A DNA stretch of 64,000 bases from Cercophora sp. LCS_1 (lineage: Eukaryota; Ascomycota; Sordariomycetes; Sordariales; Lasiosphaeriaceae). Made by a program: the position numbers and the translations under genes. The stretch lies in contig JAPZLL010000023.1 in assembly GCA_036250225.1 (NCBI GenBank), positions 124,001 to 188,000 of the forward strand, given 5' to 3'. Under the pieces are notes generated by a model that did not search any database, was not told the origin of the DNA, and worked only from the letters and a program-made list of their open reading frames with translations. Below are positions 19,986 to 32,586 of the stretch, piece by piece; within the stretch, counting starts at the first letter, position 1; each line of letters starts with the position of its first letter.

Positions 19986-22198
19986 CTTGCCCAGAGAATT
20001 CGGTTTAGACCTAACAAAGCCGCGGGGTCGATGCATTGGGATCATCACTCGGGTGCTGGAGCTGACAATGGAGGACCAAGAGGCACTAGATAGATGGAAG
20101 ATGGGCCAGGCCAGGCCAGGCAAAAGGTATCGGAGATATCCAACCAATACCACTTTGAAAGTCACACAATCTGTGAAGCCTTGGGCGCGCTGGGGGGACA
20201 GGATGAAACGAAATACAGCCTCAGCATGGAAAAAGTATTGACAAGGCGCTCAGTCCATCAGCTCTGGTAACCGAGTGCAGTACCCCTGTCCAGCCGTCAT
20301 GGTGTTGGCCATGAGTGAGCATCGCGTAGCCCGCCGGGAAAATCCACGGCCGCCGAATTGGTTAGGAGCGTGATGTGATGATTCCAGTTGTGTTCTCTTG
20401 TCAGCAGGCAAGCGCGCCTGTTTCAGTTTTGTTCTCGGATCGCCCTTGACATGCGCGGCTCTCGAGACGGTGCAACAGAGTCAGGGTCAGGGTCCTGGGG
20501 GGTCACGCCGTCGGCATTTTTTCCTGGTTGTGGCTCTAGCGATTGCATGGGTGATCGGGAGCGTATCCCGATCCCCTCCCCTGTCCCTTTTGGGTTCAGC
20601 GAGATTCGTAAAGTTCGGATGAAGGAAGTTTACGAGGTGTCCCATATAGGAACGGGGGTGCTTTTCTTTTTTTTTTCCCCTGTTTCCTTTTCTTGCATGT
20701 TCATTCACTTTTTGCGAAGCGAAGGAGGTGGGGTGTCGTGCAAAGGCATCTTCTGGGTTTCGATATCGTTTGGTTGTGGTTGCTCAACATGGCGCGTTGC
20801 GTTGCGTTGCGTGCTTGTTTTGTTTGGAAAGGCGAGGATGCAGATGCAGGGTGTCCCGTATGTCGTGTTGGGATTGGAATGACCACGGACCTGTAGTTGA
20901 GAATTTGAAGATGACGTTGGTGGTCTTGGTGTGGTGGTGGCCGAGGGTTCAGCGTTTCAGGGGGGCTGACATGCGTTTTTATCCGGTCTTGCCAGCCTCG
21001 TTCAGAAACCTGTGCCACCAGGCTCGTTGGCTCTACTGGCGAACGCGGGGAACCATTCGCTTGAGTTGCTGAAACTTGTGTGGTTCTAGACTCTGCTTCC
21101 CCCTCTGCGGGTGGGCTTCGGTAGTTGTGGAAGCAGGCAAACGACAAACAACGTGGTTTTCTGTATGTTCTCCGCTCTGGGCTGGGGTTCTTTTGAGGAG
21201 GATAGAGTACCTCCTTTTTTTTCTTCGTCAAAAAAAAAAAAAAATCAGAGATGCAGGAAGTCAGTCTTATGTCCCAAAGCATTATACTGGACACTTGAGG
21301 TTGGCGGATCATCACCAACATCATGGACATCCTCTTGGGGATCCAATTCTCACGTGCCTTTTCCCACCCGCAGGCAGGCTAGATGATTTCAAAAAAGGCC
21401 CAGACCAAGCGAGATGGAAGATCATAGGGAACAAGGGGAGGGGGGGAGGGGTACGAATACCCTTTTCGGGGTGGGAAGAATTTACAAATCCCAAGACAGA
21501 ACTTGGACGCGATCCCGATGGCGTCGATCAACTCTGGTTCCGTGCACGTTTCAGCCTTATCGACGGCAACAACTGCCTCCAGCCCCCAAGCGCAAATCCA
21601 AAACCAGGCATTTCTGGGCGCATTCTTCAAGTTCATCCCATCTTTTCTGCTGCAAAGTCTGGGGGTTTGTGGACCGTCACGGGAACTCCTGCCCCCGGTG
21701 TAAGGCGCAAGTGGGGTTGGTGGAATACTTGGTGGCACAACCTGGGTCTTGCAACAGAGGCAAAACTGTGCAAGTATAGGTTAGCATAGCAAGAAAACTC
21801 TCAAGTCTGACGAAGAGCATGTGCGAGGTATATATGTGCTTCGGATGACTTAGCATTAGAACTATCTGGTTCCCTATGCCGGGATAACATGCCTGTGTTG
21901 TACTCCTGGCATACCACCAGAGATGATGCGAGGGTATATACGCAACTCTGTCAAGCTAATACCATGCCTGATTCGTAAAAGAGAGCCAATCCATGCTCCT
22001 GGGCTCATAGGCCCCCAGTACCAATTAGGAAGGTTCGAAAAGACACCAAACTCCAGAAAGCCACCTTCCAGCGCCGGATAACGCCGGCGATTCCATGCAA
22101 GGAATGTACATATGCACACTGCCGCTCCTTATGATACATCTCGTAATCGTCGTGCCGTTTTATGTCATCGTGAAACCCCAATCCTAGCTTGTGTTGAG
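19986..22198. other. 2.2-kb convergent intergenic stretch
   Basis: Lies between the stop codons of AP-1 gamma (plus) and the DUF3455 gene (minus). It includes a run of 10 T at 20667-20676 and 15 A at 21230-21244. ORFs of up to 237 codons on both strands have Trp/Cys/Gly-rich, family-less translations and look like chance frames. Confidence 0.5.
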
Positions 22199-23097
22199 TT
22201 ATTGGGGAGCCTCGAAGAACCAATACCTGAGGAAGTTGGTCAGCAACTAGTGACATGGAATCATTGCGAGGAATAGACATACTGGGTTGCGTATTGAACC
22301 TCAAAGCTTGCAGGCTGACCTTTGCAGGAAGCCGGGGCACTGCCGCCAACAGTCTCGACACGGTACACCTCTTGAAGACCGCCAGTGGCACCATCACGAG
22401 CCTTGAGCTTGAGCCATGCCACGGCTGGCTCTCCTTTCTGACCCTTGGGCGCATCAGCAGGGGCTGGGCTGCCGGCATCCCTGGCGCAGGGGATCTCGCC
22501 AATGTGTTGCTGAGGCGAAATATCGAGGTTGAAGAAAGGCGTCGTGGCGTTGGTGAAGAAGTGGGTGCCGCTAATGGCAAGGTTGGAGGGAGCGAGCTTG
22601 CCAGTGATCTCACTCTGCGTGAGGTTGAACTGCATCGAGACCCTGCCGAGCATCTTGGCAAGATCTGGGTAGGTCGCAACGATGCATGAGGCGTTGAAGA
22701 GGGTGGCCATGGCGCCGTTGGCAACAGGGACCGCCGTTGAGTTGCTGAGATCGCAAGTGTAGTTCTGTGTCCCGCGGCCAATGGCGATGTGCTTGAGCGT
22801 CAGACCTTCGGAAACGGGTGGAAGAGGTGGCTCCACTGTCTTTAGCGTTAGTGGCTGTCTTGAGAGCCGGGTGTCTTATCACATGCCTTGAGGAAGCACT
22901 GCCTTGCTGAGATCGCAGACTGGCGCCTCCGACATCAACCGGCTTTGCTGGACCTTGCTGGCAAGCATGCCAAAGTACTCAGACATGGTATCGATGTTTC
23001 CTGGGAGGGCTGCTGCCAGGTTGAGGTCGGGGAAGACGGGGGCCGCGAAGACGGATGAGGCGCCAAGCGCCGTGAGCAGAAGCGTAGAGGCGTACAT
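22199..23097 (-). CDS. Secreted DUF3455-family protein
   Basis: A 263-residue extracellular protein of unknown function. Exons are 23097-22887, 22835-22283 and 22226-22199. The first 20 residues (MYASTLLLTALGASSVFAAP) form a textbook signal peptide with an Ala-X-Ala-like site. The body shows GLTLKHIAIGRGTQNYTC, GAMATLFNASC, a GTHFFTNATTPFF block and a C-terminal VYRVETVGGSAPASCKG and YATQYWFFEAPQ, the recurring pattern of fungal DUF3455 proteins. Several N-X-S/T sites and four mature Cys suggest a glycosylated, disulfide-bonded product. The first intron (22836-22886) has a GC donor (AAG|GCATGT) and AG acceptor; using it joins VLPQ to VEPPLPPVSEGL in frame. The last exon adds only eight new residues. 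Confidence 0.85.
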
Positions 23098-26000
23098 CTT
23101 GTCTGCTTGGTGTTGTGTATACCGTGGAGTCGGGTGGTTGGAATCACAGATTCACTGGTGTTCAAGTCGGATTTGGGACGAAAGCAGAGACCCAGACGAG
23201 AAAGGACGGTAACGAAACCCAGCAAGGAAAACAAGGAAAGCTGACCCGAAGGGACCGGAGGGGATGTCCACCAGTGGATATATGGTTGGGAAGTTGGGAC
23301 GAACAGGAGATGAGGATCACGAACGGCCATGATGTGGAGGGCGTGTGGAGGGGCTATATAGAAAATCTATCTTCGCCGAGTGGCTGGACGAGAAGGCACG
23401 ACACTCTCTGTCCTCCGTACCCTATCCGCGCATCGGCGGCACAAGCAACGGCCAGCCGCGATGGCCCAGGCATGCAGAAACCCCGGCTCTTCATCCTTGC
23501 AGTCGAAGGGGTGGAAGTCGCTAACCTGCTCGCAGCCGCCGGGAACCCAGCAATGGCTGCGGAAGAGTGACATCGGCCAGAGATTGGAGCAGGGATTTGA
23601 TTGCGCTCGATTTGGAAGCGCGTCGTCTGAGTGGCCGAGCCAAGCGATCTGCATCGAGATGCCCCTTGTCGGCTAACCCCTGTCATATCTCTGGGCCGTG
23701 CGCTTTGCTTGGCCCACCCCCTGCTGGCTTTGGGGATCTTGGAGGGGTCCCTGAGGACGTCCCGAGTTTGAGGATTTGAGAAGGTCTGGTGATGGGTGTC
23801 CCGGCCGATCCTGAGTGTCTCGAGATCGCTAATTGTTGTCGATCTTGTGAAATCCAGTCCAAAAAACGAAAATAATACACAATTTCAGATTCGCGCCTCT
23901 GCGCAGGCGGAGTCTGCGCGCTGAGAGCATCAGCAATCGCATGTGGGGGTTGCTCGTAGCACCGAGGAGGGGTACTGAGAATAGGGCCAATGCTGGTATC
24001 CTCACCATCCTTCTTGCTGACACGAGGATGGTACCTTAGATTGAGTCGGGGGCAGCGACAGGAGCTACGCCGCACCGCACCTTTGCGCTGGGTCTGGGGA
24101 GCGAGGGCGAACCTCCCAAGATCCGAACTTGGGTGATTGCGAGGCGTGGGCATATCACGAGAAGACGAATACAGAGTGCGGGTGAGTAAATTGGCAGGCC
24201 GGAAAGGCCATGCCCCGATGCTGTCGTCGGCAGCCGGCACCGGGTCAACGAAGGAAGTCCTTCTCCGTGTCTTCTCCGGGGAGCCTCGCGTGCCGGTAGT
24301 GGACGCGTCCGGGGCGACGAGAATAACCAACTGGGTAAAAAAAGAAGGCACGGATGAACAAGCGCGCTCCGGCCTGGCAATTGGGTAGCGTTTGCTGGGC
24401 AAAATGGGGTGTGGTAATCTGGGAAGCCGTCGTCCCGTCTGCTGTGCGCGTCCAGCAACACCCAGCCGGCAAGTGGCAGCGGGTAAATCCCTGAAAATAC
24501 CCAGTGTGGAGGGCAGGCTAAGAGCTGGAAGCGCGGCAAACAAACTGGGCAAAAATAGCCAGAAGTCCCCACCTGCCCAAAGAAGCGAGAGGAGGTTGGG
24601 CAAAATAGCAAGCGAGGCAAAGCGCGCAGGCCGGGGAGGGGGAAATTAGCCCGAATTGCCGGCAAATGCCGTTGCACCTAAACAACATCCTCGGAACCAG
24701 TTGGGCACGTCCATTGGCCCCCGCTGGTTTACACAACATATGCTTGCGTTCTGCGCAGACCTTTTGCCCAACGTCAGGCAGACTCAACATCGCGGGTTTC
24801 CAGGCGCCAGTGCGACTGCAATTTCTGCCGATATTGCCTGGCAGACCATCTCCTCGTTTTCCGACCCGGTTCTGCTTGCCCGACGGCGGTTGTCCAGCTT
24901 GACAAGAAACCGGCAATCGCACTCTCCGCTTGTAGTTGTGGAGGGACCCACAGCTAGCCGCGAAGGCAAAAGCTTGGTATTTCTTGGTGGTCGCTTCACT
25001 CGTTCAACAGCAGCCCGTCGTTGAGCCGTCGTGGCATTGCAGGGGTAGGGACCCGCCTTGGACGCCGCCCTCCACGTTCTCTTTGCTGGCCCGAGGCGCC
25101 ACCAGGCCTGCCAGTTAGACGCTGGCCTCTTTCTGCGGCCGCGAATATTGACCTTCCGCATCCAACGATCCACTTGCTGAGTCCTCGTTCATGCCGCCTC
25201 GCCTTGCCCCATCAGCTCATATCGTCGTCATCAAGACTTCCCCGCCAAAAGGGCAACCCTTTGGGTGACACTCTATCCCGATCCAAGGGCGCGAACGGGA
25301 TTGGACGGGCGTTTCTACACACCCTTCCACGGATCCGCCAGACGCGAGATCCCTCCATGCAAGATATGGCGTGCAGCGGATTTCTCTGAATCGGTCCCCG
25401 GTGCACCTGCAAAAAAAGGGAATCCCACCACTGGCGGAAAATCGGCACGGCAAAAGATGCTTCTCGGCGCAATATGGGATTCGCGTCGTCTTTCGGCCTC
25501 AGTATCCCCTTCTGAGCCTGACTCCCCGCTGATGGCCGATTATAGATCTGAAGTCCAAGGCCAGGTCACTGATACAGACCGCCAACCAGCAACCACCAAA
25601 TTTTAACCAGATTGACGTCTGGCTGGACTGTCGATTTCTAACCCTGATACTACACAATACAAAGATGTCTTCGAAGATACAGTAGACTAAAACTTTTTTC
25701 TACCACATGTCCACAAATCCGTGGGTCCGCGCAATGCTGGCTACCTGGCCTGGTAGGCCGGAACCCTGGTTGTCGCTGATGACGGCAGAGGCCGCCTTGC
25801 GCAACCGCCACACAGAAACACCCTTGACCGAACCGCCGTCCGGTCTCCCAGCGGCAATCTCTGCCCAGCGTGGGGTAAACCGCCCGTAGAACCATAGAAT
25901 CGCAGCATACACCGGACACCCCGTCCTGCCATGCATGCCCAGAAGACGCAGATCTCGTAGCTGGCAAACGAGCTGCCAGCACTTCTTCACAGCAAACGCC

Positions 26001-26139
26001 CGCGGAAGAGCAAATGGTTTCAGAACGACACACACATCCACATATACACGCACACACACAATGTAAGACCTTGGCTGCCTTACATGACCTCCCCACCTTC
26101 ATTCACCGCTCACCGCCCTCTTGCTCACCGACGGACAAA
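23098..26139. other. 3-kb gene-free stretch upstream of the DUF3455 gene
   Basis: Between the DUF3455 start and the CASP stop, both minus-strand. It holds the DUF3455 promoter and CASP 3' end. The segment 24,390-24,660 repeats a TGGGCAAAA word three times (24395, 24545 and 24596 approximately). A CA-rich patch lies at 26,025-26,061. The longest frame here (minus 24603-23683, 306 codons) reads as Pro/Arg/Leu-rich chance sequence. No gene is supported. Confidence 0.5.
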
Positions 26140-28440
26140 TCACTGTCCACTAAGCCCATCCTCCTGCCATTTCCCTTGGTCAGCAACCGCCCTCGCAACA
26201 TTGGCGGCGGCAACTTGGCCAAGATGGCTCGCCTGTTCGACATCGGCCGTCCCAAGCCAGTACAGGGAAAAGAAGACGAGAAGATGTAGAGCCACGCAGT
26301 AGACAGCAAAGAGATTTCTGCTTGTACGGCTCGCCAACACCATGCGTGTGACCGAGTAGACGATGCGCTCAGGAAGACTCATTCGCTTGTATGCGCGTGC
26401 TGACTCGCGCCCCCGGAATGCCGCAAAGGGCGAGAGGTTGGACTCGTAAGCCTTGCGATAACGGTCCAACGCTATGCCGGGATTGCCTGTACCGCCCATC
26501 GAAACGGTCGAGGGGTTGGGGTTGGATGCATAGGCCGACGACGATGATGTCGTGGCTCCGGCACCCGATGGGCCGGCACGGTTGTATGAGGAAACATATC
26601 GTGTCTTTTCGTAGAGGTTCAGATTGTCCCTCTGCAGCGCGGCGATTTCTTGCCGTAGCTGCGAAAGGGTCCGGTGGCTCTCTGAAAGTTCCTGTTCGAG
26701 CTGCGCATTTCGCTTCTTGAAGCGGTCACGTTGCGCTGTGATCATGGGCAGGATACCTGTGCCCGCACCCGTGGGCTCGCGGTCCATGTCTCGGGGGCTG
26801 AAACCGCTGATGATAGAGGACGTGGGCGAGGTTCGCCCTTTACGGCCAGGCGCTATTGACGGCGCATAGCGACTGACATAGGTGCCTGCGACAGAAGCCC
26901 CTGATGGGAAAGCATTGGGTGCTTCGGCCTGGATTGATGAGAGCTCATTCTCAAGCTTTTCGTTGAGGTTCTGTGATTTTTCAAGCTCGGCTTTTGCTCG
27001 CGAGAGTTCCTCTTGTAGATTCTGCAACCGAGTTTGGAGGTCTTGATGTGATACCCGCAAAATAGTGAGCTCGTCACCAAGTTTCTTGTTGCGGGCCAGA
27101 AGCAGCTGCTCCAAGGTGTCTCCCTTCCCAGTGGTTCCTGGCCCCGCATTGTCATCCGGGAGATCGCGTACGTCCTCATCATCTCCAGTTGAGAATTCGA
27201 TGCTCTTCAGCACCTCAAGCTCTTGCTTTACGTCATCATAATCGCTCCACTTCTGCACCTTGGTCTTGAGAACTTCACGCTCCTCCTTGAGCAGATTGGC
27301 CTCCCTCTCGAGACTGCGGAGCTTTCCGTCCAAGTCCCTCTTCAAGCGCTCCTTTTCTACCCTCGCGGCGTCCAGTTTCCGGATCAGGGATGAGTTTTCG
27401 GACCGCACTCGCATATAGCCGGGATCATCTTCCAGAGCCACGGCGTGCTGTGCTGGCACCTGGGATTTGGCCTGCGCCAGGTCCAGTCGTAATTGCTCAT
27501 TCCGCGCCTCAACCTCGGCCAGCCGAGCGCTGGTGCGCTCAAGATCAGAATGAACCATTTCCAATTCGGCGCTCGTAACGTGACCGCGCTGTGCATCATC
27601 GTCGTCATTTTTGCCAAGTCGTTGATTGACTTCGTAGCTGGCCTTGATTTCGCCCAGTAATCTGTCCTGATTCTCAACTTTATCCTCGAGCGCTTTCTCC
27701 TTGGCTGCCCAGTTATCCTGCTTCTCTTCCAGCACGGCAGTCCACGACTTCTCCACCTCCTTGACCTTGCTCTCAAAGTTGTCCTCGAGTTGTTTCCTCG
27801 CGTCGCGTTCGATTTGGAGCTTTGATTCCGTCTCTTCGAGCTGAGAGGTTAGCCGAGCCACGGACTGTTGCAGATGCTGGTTCTCTTGGGTGAGTTTCGG
27901 CAGGGTGTCTTCCGACACCAACATCGAGTCGACTGAGGCCTCGAGAAGGGGGTACGGGTCGGGCGCCTCGGAGAGAGCAGTATATGCATGGAGAAAGGCG
28001 GAGTTGATGGACTTTGAGTGGTTTGTAAGAAGGTCGATGAAGGTTTGGTATGCTAGCGAGCTGTCAGCCCATGCTTGCCGCGTTCCAGACGAGCTTGTGC
28101 ACCCTTGAGTAGGCCCTTGATCTCCCCTAGCTTGCTAGCATCATCAAGCTTTCGGAAGTCCTTGGTTTTCTGGGCCAGGTCTTTTCGTTGCACGGTCGAG
28201 TCTCGTTGGTATGCGACGATTTCGGATGCTGTGTTGTCTAGACTGGAGACCAGAGTGGTGAAGTCCAGGGCTGAAAATCGTGTCAGAACCACCTTTCCTT
28301 GCCACTCAAGAAACCTGGGGGTTCATACTCCTCCATTGTGAGATGGCACTCTGAAACTTGTTCGTCGCGTCATGCCCCGGCGACGCGGATGTCGCGCTGG
28401 ACACTCCAGCCGCTGGAGCTTCGGCAGCATTGTTAGCCAT
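26140..28440 (-). CDS. COY1: CASP/Coy1-family Golgi coiled-coil tether
   Basis: A tail-anchored golgin that tethers vesicles at the Golgi and interacts with Golgi SNAREs (known for yeast Coy1 and human CASP). Exons 28440-28329, 28270-28103 and 28052-26140 give 730 residues. The N-terminus (FQSAISQWR, then VSSLDNTASEIVAYQRDSTV, QRKDLAQKTKDFRKLDDASK and LKAYQTFIDLLTNHSKS) is the conserved CASP head. A long coiled coil spans about residues 130-560. The C-terminal CASP signature follows: ITAQRDRFKKRNAQLEQEL, LNLYEKTRYVSSYN, and then DRYRKAYESNLSPFAAFRGR. A single membrane span (about residues 672-694, LFAVYCVALHLLVFFSLYW) is followed by a 36-residue lumenal tail. Splicing preserves frame. It is divergent from VPS3, another trafficking gene. 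Confidence 0.94.
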
Positions 28441-28862
28441 TACTTGGCTTAGGTGCGGTGTTTTCCTAATCGTCTGGCGGTCTAGGAGGCATCAACAGAG
28501 CCCAGAAGCAAGCGCTCAGGAGTGTGACTTGTTGTCAGCGTTTGAACATTGGAAACATGAAAGTGCTGAAGCCAATCGGCAAAGCGCGACCAGCTGCAAC
28601 GGTGGCCGATTGAGGCGGAGGTTGTGGTTGGTTGAGTCCGAAATAGTGGGTCCTTCTGCATGAGCTGACGTTGGAGCTTTTGGAACTGACAGGGGCACAA
28701 CGGCCTTCCAACCGGGTTGTCTTGCGCGGCCCCAAGCTCCAACGCTTGAGAGCCTCACTCGCAACACAACAGCCCCTCCAATTCCCGGTCCCCAATTTCG
28801 CCGTTCCGAACCGAATCTCGCCTGCAATTCTCGGGCGTGAACATCATGGTGCGGCGACAAAC
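28441..28862. promoter_or_regulatory. Divergent promoter between CASP/COY1 and VPS3
   Basis: 422 nt between the divergent start codons of two membrane-trafficking genes; it must contain both promoters and leaders. No motif is named. Inferred from position. Confidence 0.55.
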
Positions 28863-31800
28863 ATGGCTTCCGATCTGGCGCTGAAGCAGAAGGAGCTAGC
28901 AAACCCATCCAAAGCCGGCCCCTTCGTCTTGCGCCCGTTGCTGCAGAATGTTCCCCTCTCTGCCGATGGCGGCAACGAGGAAATCAAGATTAGCTGTGTT
29001 GATTTCCTAGGTATGCGCCTACTTCGGGCTTTGCGCTCCCTCCAACCTCCCAACAGACCGAGCTAATCAACGCGGCGCAGATGGAAACCTCTACGTTGGC
29101 ACTACAGCATCTGAGCTACTCCACTTCTTCCAGATACCGCCCGACCCTCAAGATCCCACCGGGAGCTCTCAGTTCATTCTCGCCTCCCGACTGCGCCCGG
29201 CCTATTCCGAAGCCCAGTCCTCCCCAAGCGGCTCCCGACCCGGAGTTCAGCAGATTCTGCTGCTGCCGCGGGTAGGGAAAGCTTGTGTCTTGTGCAATTG
29301 GACCGTCACATTCTACTCGCTGCCCGAACTCAGCCCGGTCTTTGGGACAACGCAGGTCAGAAACTGCAATTGGATCGGCGGTGTCGATCTGAACGAGGAT
29401 GTTGGCGACGCTGGCGACGACCGCTCAAGGGGCGTGACAATTCTGTTGTCGCTCAACCGTCGCATACAGGTTATCAGGATTGGGGAAGATGCTCGCGTTG
29501 TCAGGAAGATCGACTTTGCCGGCAGCACGCTGTCGGTCCGCAGAGATTCCATTGCGTGTGTTGCTGACTCAAGGAGTTACTCACTGTTGGACGTGGACCG
29601 CCAGCTCAAGATTCCTCTGATGAGCATATCCTCCCTGGACAACTCGCAACCAGGTGGGCCGTTTGGGCAAGCGCAAAATGTCGCTGGGGACTCTGACGGA
29701 GGGCTACTCAGAAGCTCGTCATCCGCAACAGCCCGCCCCATGCTCGCCCCGGCCGACATACAGAGCCATAGCAGAAGCACTAGCTTAGGCGGCTTCATCA
29801 CTGGTGGCGTGCGGAGGCAGGAAAGGAAGACCGGGGAGCCTGAAGACCCCGTATTTCAAGATGGCGACGTGCCGACCCCCACCAGGAGCCCAGCTCCAGG
29901 AGAAGCCTCAAGAGATAAACCATTGCCAGCCCCGCCACGGGATCCAGGGGGGCTAATAGCCGCTCAAGCAGCTGGTGCAAACACGCCAGCGCGCACAACC
30001 TCGCCTCCAAAGCCCGGATCAGTCTTCTTGAAGCCCCACATTGCATCACCTTCCTCAGAGGAGTTCCTCATTGTAACCGGTACCGGTCCTCTCGATCCCG
30101 GCATTGGCATGTTTGTAAATCTCGACGGTGACCCAACACGACCTACACTCGAGTTTGACAGATATCCTCGCGAGATCGTAGTAGACGGCGGGGCTGTTGA
30201 CCTTTCGTCGTCACGTATGTCGCTTGGTGTGGAGGAGGAAGGCTACGTGTTGGCATCTATGGCCAAGGAATTCCAGGACGGCCTTCATCATGGCCTCGAA
30301 ATACAACGCTGTGACGTGAACGTTGCAGAAGGCGAGCCAGAAAAACGCTGGCTCGAGATAGGGCCCGAGGACAGCAAGGAAAGTGCACCCAGCAGGCCCA
30401 TTGGCATTCGATCTCTATTGCAGGCTGAGGAGATGCGTTTCGAAGAAGTTGTCGAACTCCTCTGCCAGCGACGGTTTTCACCCTTTAGCGGACACCCTTC
30501 GACGCCCACCATGTCTCTGGGGAGCGTTGACTCGCGCACAGCATTATCGATGGAACGCCTGTCTCAGGAGAAGGAGCTGTTTGACCGCGACCTGGAATCC
30601 GACGACGAGCCGCTGCCCGAGGGGTGGGAGGCGAAGCGAAACAAAGAGGGCGAAGATTTCGTTCGTGGCTTGGCCAAAACCACATCAAGGCTCGCGGCGT
30701 GGGCGGGCGCTGATATATGGTGGGTTGTGCGGAATCCATTGCTCCTTCAAATGGAGTCTATCATGCAGGCAGTCTCCTCGCAAGAACAACAAACCGAGGC
30801 CGATAAATTACAGACGAGGCAACAACTCCTCTCTCTGCTTACCACGATTAAAAATCAGGACGCGAAGACAGAGCTTGAGTTCATGACGCTCGGTTATATC
30901 AAGCAAAAGGCAAGCATCATGCTTCTTACCGCTTTCCTCGAGTCCCCAGAGCCATCGTTTACCGACCAAGAGATGGCCATCATGGAGGAAAACTTGGTCG
31001 GCGGCGACTTGGATGCCCGCGTTGTTTTGGCCCTCATTCCTGCGTTGCGAAACGAAATAGTTGTGAACCGAAGAGGCATATGGATATACGGCGGCGTCAG
31101 AGACCTCGTCCGAGGCTGCATGTCGGCCGAAAAGCCAGCTCCAGTCATACAAACAGTCGGCTCATTAGCACCTAACGTCTTGCAATTTTTGCGACGCTTC
31201 CTCACTGCATGGAGGAAGAAGAAGGGGTTCGGCAGTATACCAGACGAGGTGTTCCGTACGGTGGATGCATCCTTGTTGCTGGTGCTGCTGGAACTGGACC
31301 AAGATGCTCCGAGGGGGCAGCTTGGCAAAGCGGGCACTACCCGACGGGAACTATACGACCTGGTTGACAATGGTGTTGACTGTTTTGAAAGGGCCGTTGA
31401 CTTACTTGAGACGTACCACCGCCTGTACGTCGTCAGCAGGCTCTATCAGCATCGCAAGATGGTCGGGGACGTGCTGGCAACATGGAGACGTATCATTGAA
31501 GGCGAAGAAGACAGGGGAGGAGAGCTTGGGGACGGCGAACAACGTGTCAGGGGTTACCTTAGCAACATTGGAAACCAGACACTAGTCCAGGAGTACGGAC
31601 TTTGGCTTGCCAGCAGGAACCCGAAGCTCGGCGTCCAGGTTTTCGCCGATGACAGGGGCAAGGCGCCGAGGTTTGAGCCAACTCAGGTGGTAGCCCTTCT
31701 CAAGGAGGAGGCGCCCGGAGCCGTCAAGTATTACCTCGAGCACCTTGTGTTTGGGAAAGACAATACGGCCTACGTTGATGAGCTCATTGCTTACTATCTG

Positions 31801-32586
31801 GACATTGTCATTGACGACCTCCAATCCTCACCCTCTTCACGCGAGATGGTTACCGCTTCATACGAAGCCTACCGCGCTCTTCGGCCCCCCAAGCCGACGT
31901 ACGTTCGTTTTCTCACCGATAATGCTCCCCACGACGACGAAGTCTGGCAGGGCCGTCTGCGCCTACTGGAGCTTCTCGGCGGCGGTCATAACTACGATGC
32001 CGCTGCGACCCAGAAACGTCTGGATTCACTCTCCTCTCTATCTGGATCCCAGAAGCAAACCACTGGCAAAGAGGTGCGCCAAGAGCTCCTCGTGCCCGAG
32101 TCCATCATCCTCAATGGCCTGGCCAAACGGCATGAAGAGGCGCTTCGCCTGTTGGTCCACCACCTTGGGGACTACGACACGGCTGTTTCGTACTGCCTCC
32201 GCGGGGGATCATCACTATCGGGATCGGCTACAGGTCGTCGCGATAGCATTTTGACAAAAGAGACGCAAACACGGCTTTTCCGCGTTTTGCTGGTTGAGTT
32301 CCTGTCACTCAACGATATCAACGACCGGGTTGAACAAACCGGAGCGTTGCTGGAGCGGTTTGGCGGGTGGTTTGATGTGCTCGAGGTCCTCCAGCTGATA
32401 CCCGATAGCTGGTCGGTGGATATTACAGCCGAGTTTTTAGTGTCGGCGCTGCGGAGGCTAGTGAGGGAACGACACGAAACCACGGTCGCGCGATCTTTGA
32501 GCGGGGCGGAGAATCTCAGAGTCAACTACGATTTGCTTGTGAGCATTGATGAGAAGGGCCCGGTGGTTGACGCTGGCGCAGGTTAG
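28863..32586 (+). CDS. VPS3: CORVET tethering subunit Vps3 (CNH / Vps39-domain protein)
   Basis: Subunit of the endosomal CORVET tether that engages Rab5-type GTPases. Exons 28863-29010 and 29081-32586 give 1217 residues. The N-terminal CNH/citron-type beta-propeller has the expected strands: VLRPLLQNVPLSADGGNEEI, DGNLYVGTTASELLHFF, QILLLPRVGKACVLCNWTVT, FYSLPELSPVFG and NWIGGVDLNEDVG. A Ser/Pro-rich disordered insertion lies around residues 235-370. The second half is alpha-helical with Vps39-type regions, e.g. CFERAVDLLETYHRLYVVSR near 816 and GLAKRHEEALRLLVHHLGDY near 1060. The nearest relative is Vam6/Vps39 of the HOPS complex; the head sequence and CNH arrangement favour Vps3/TGFBRAP1. 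The 70-nt intron joins SCVDFL to DGNLYVG in frame. Confidence 0.88.

Noticed and set aside
20388..21789. Cluster of 100-240-codon frames on both strands between AP-1 gamma and the DUF3455 gene
   Set aside because: Trp/Cys/Gly-rich translations and poly-Phe/poly-Lys from T and A runs; typical of non-coding sequence.
23683..24603. 306-codon minus-strand frame
   Set aside because: Pro/Arg/Leu/Ser-rich translation without any family motif, overlapping equally long frames on other phases; looks like a chance frame in GC-rich non-coding sequence.
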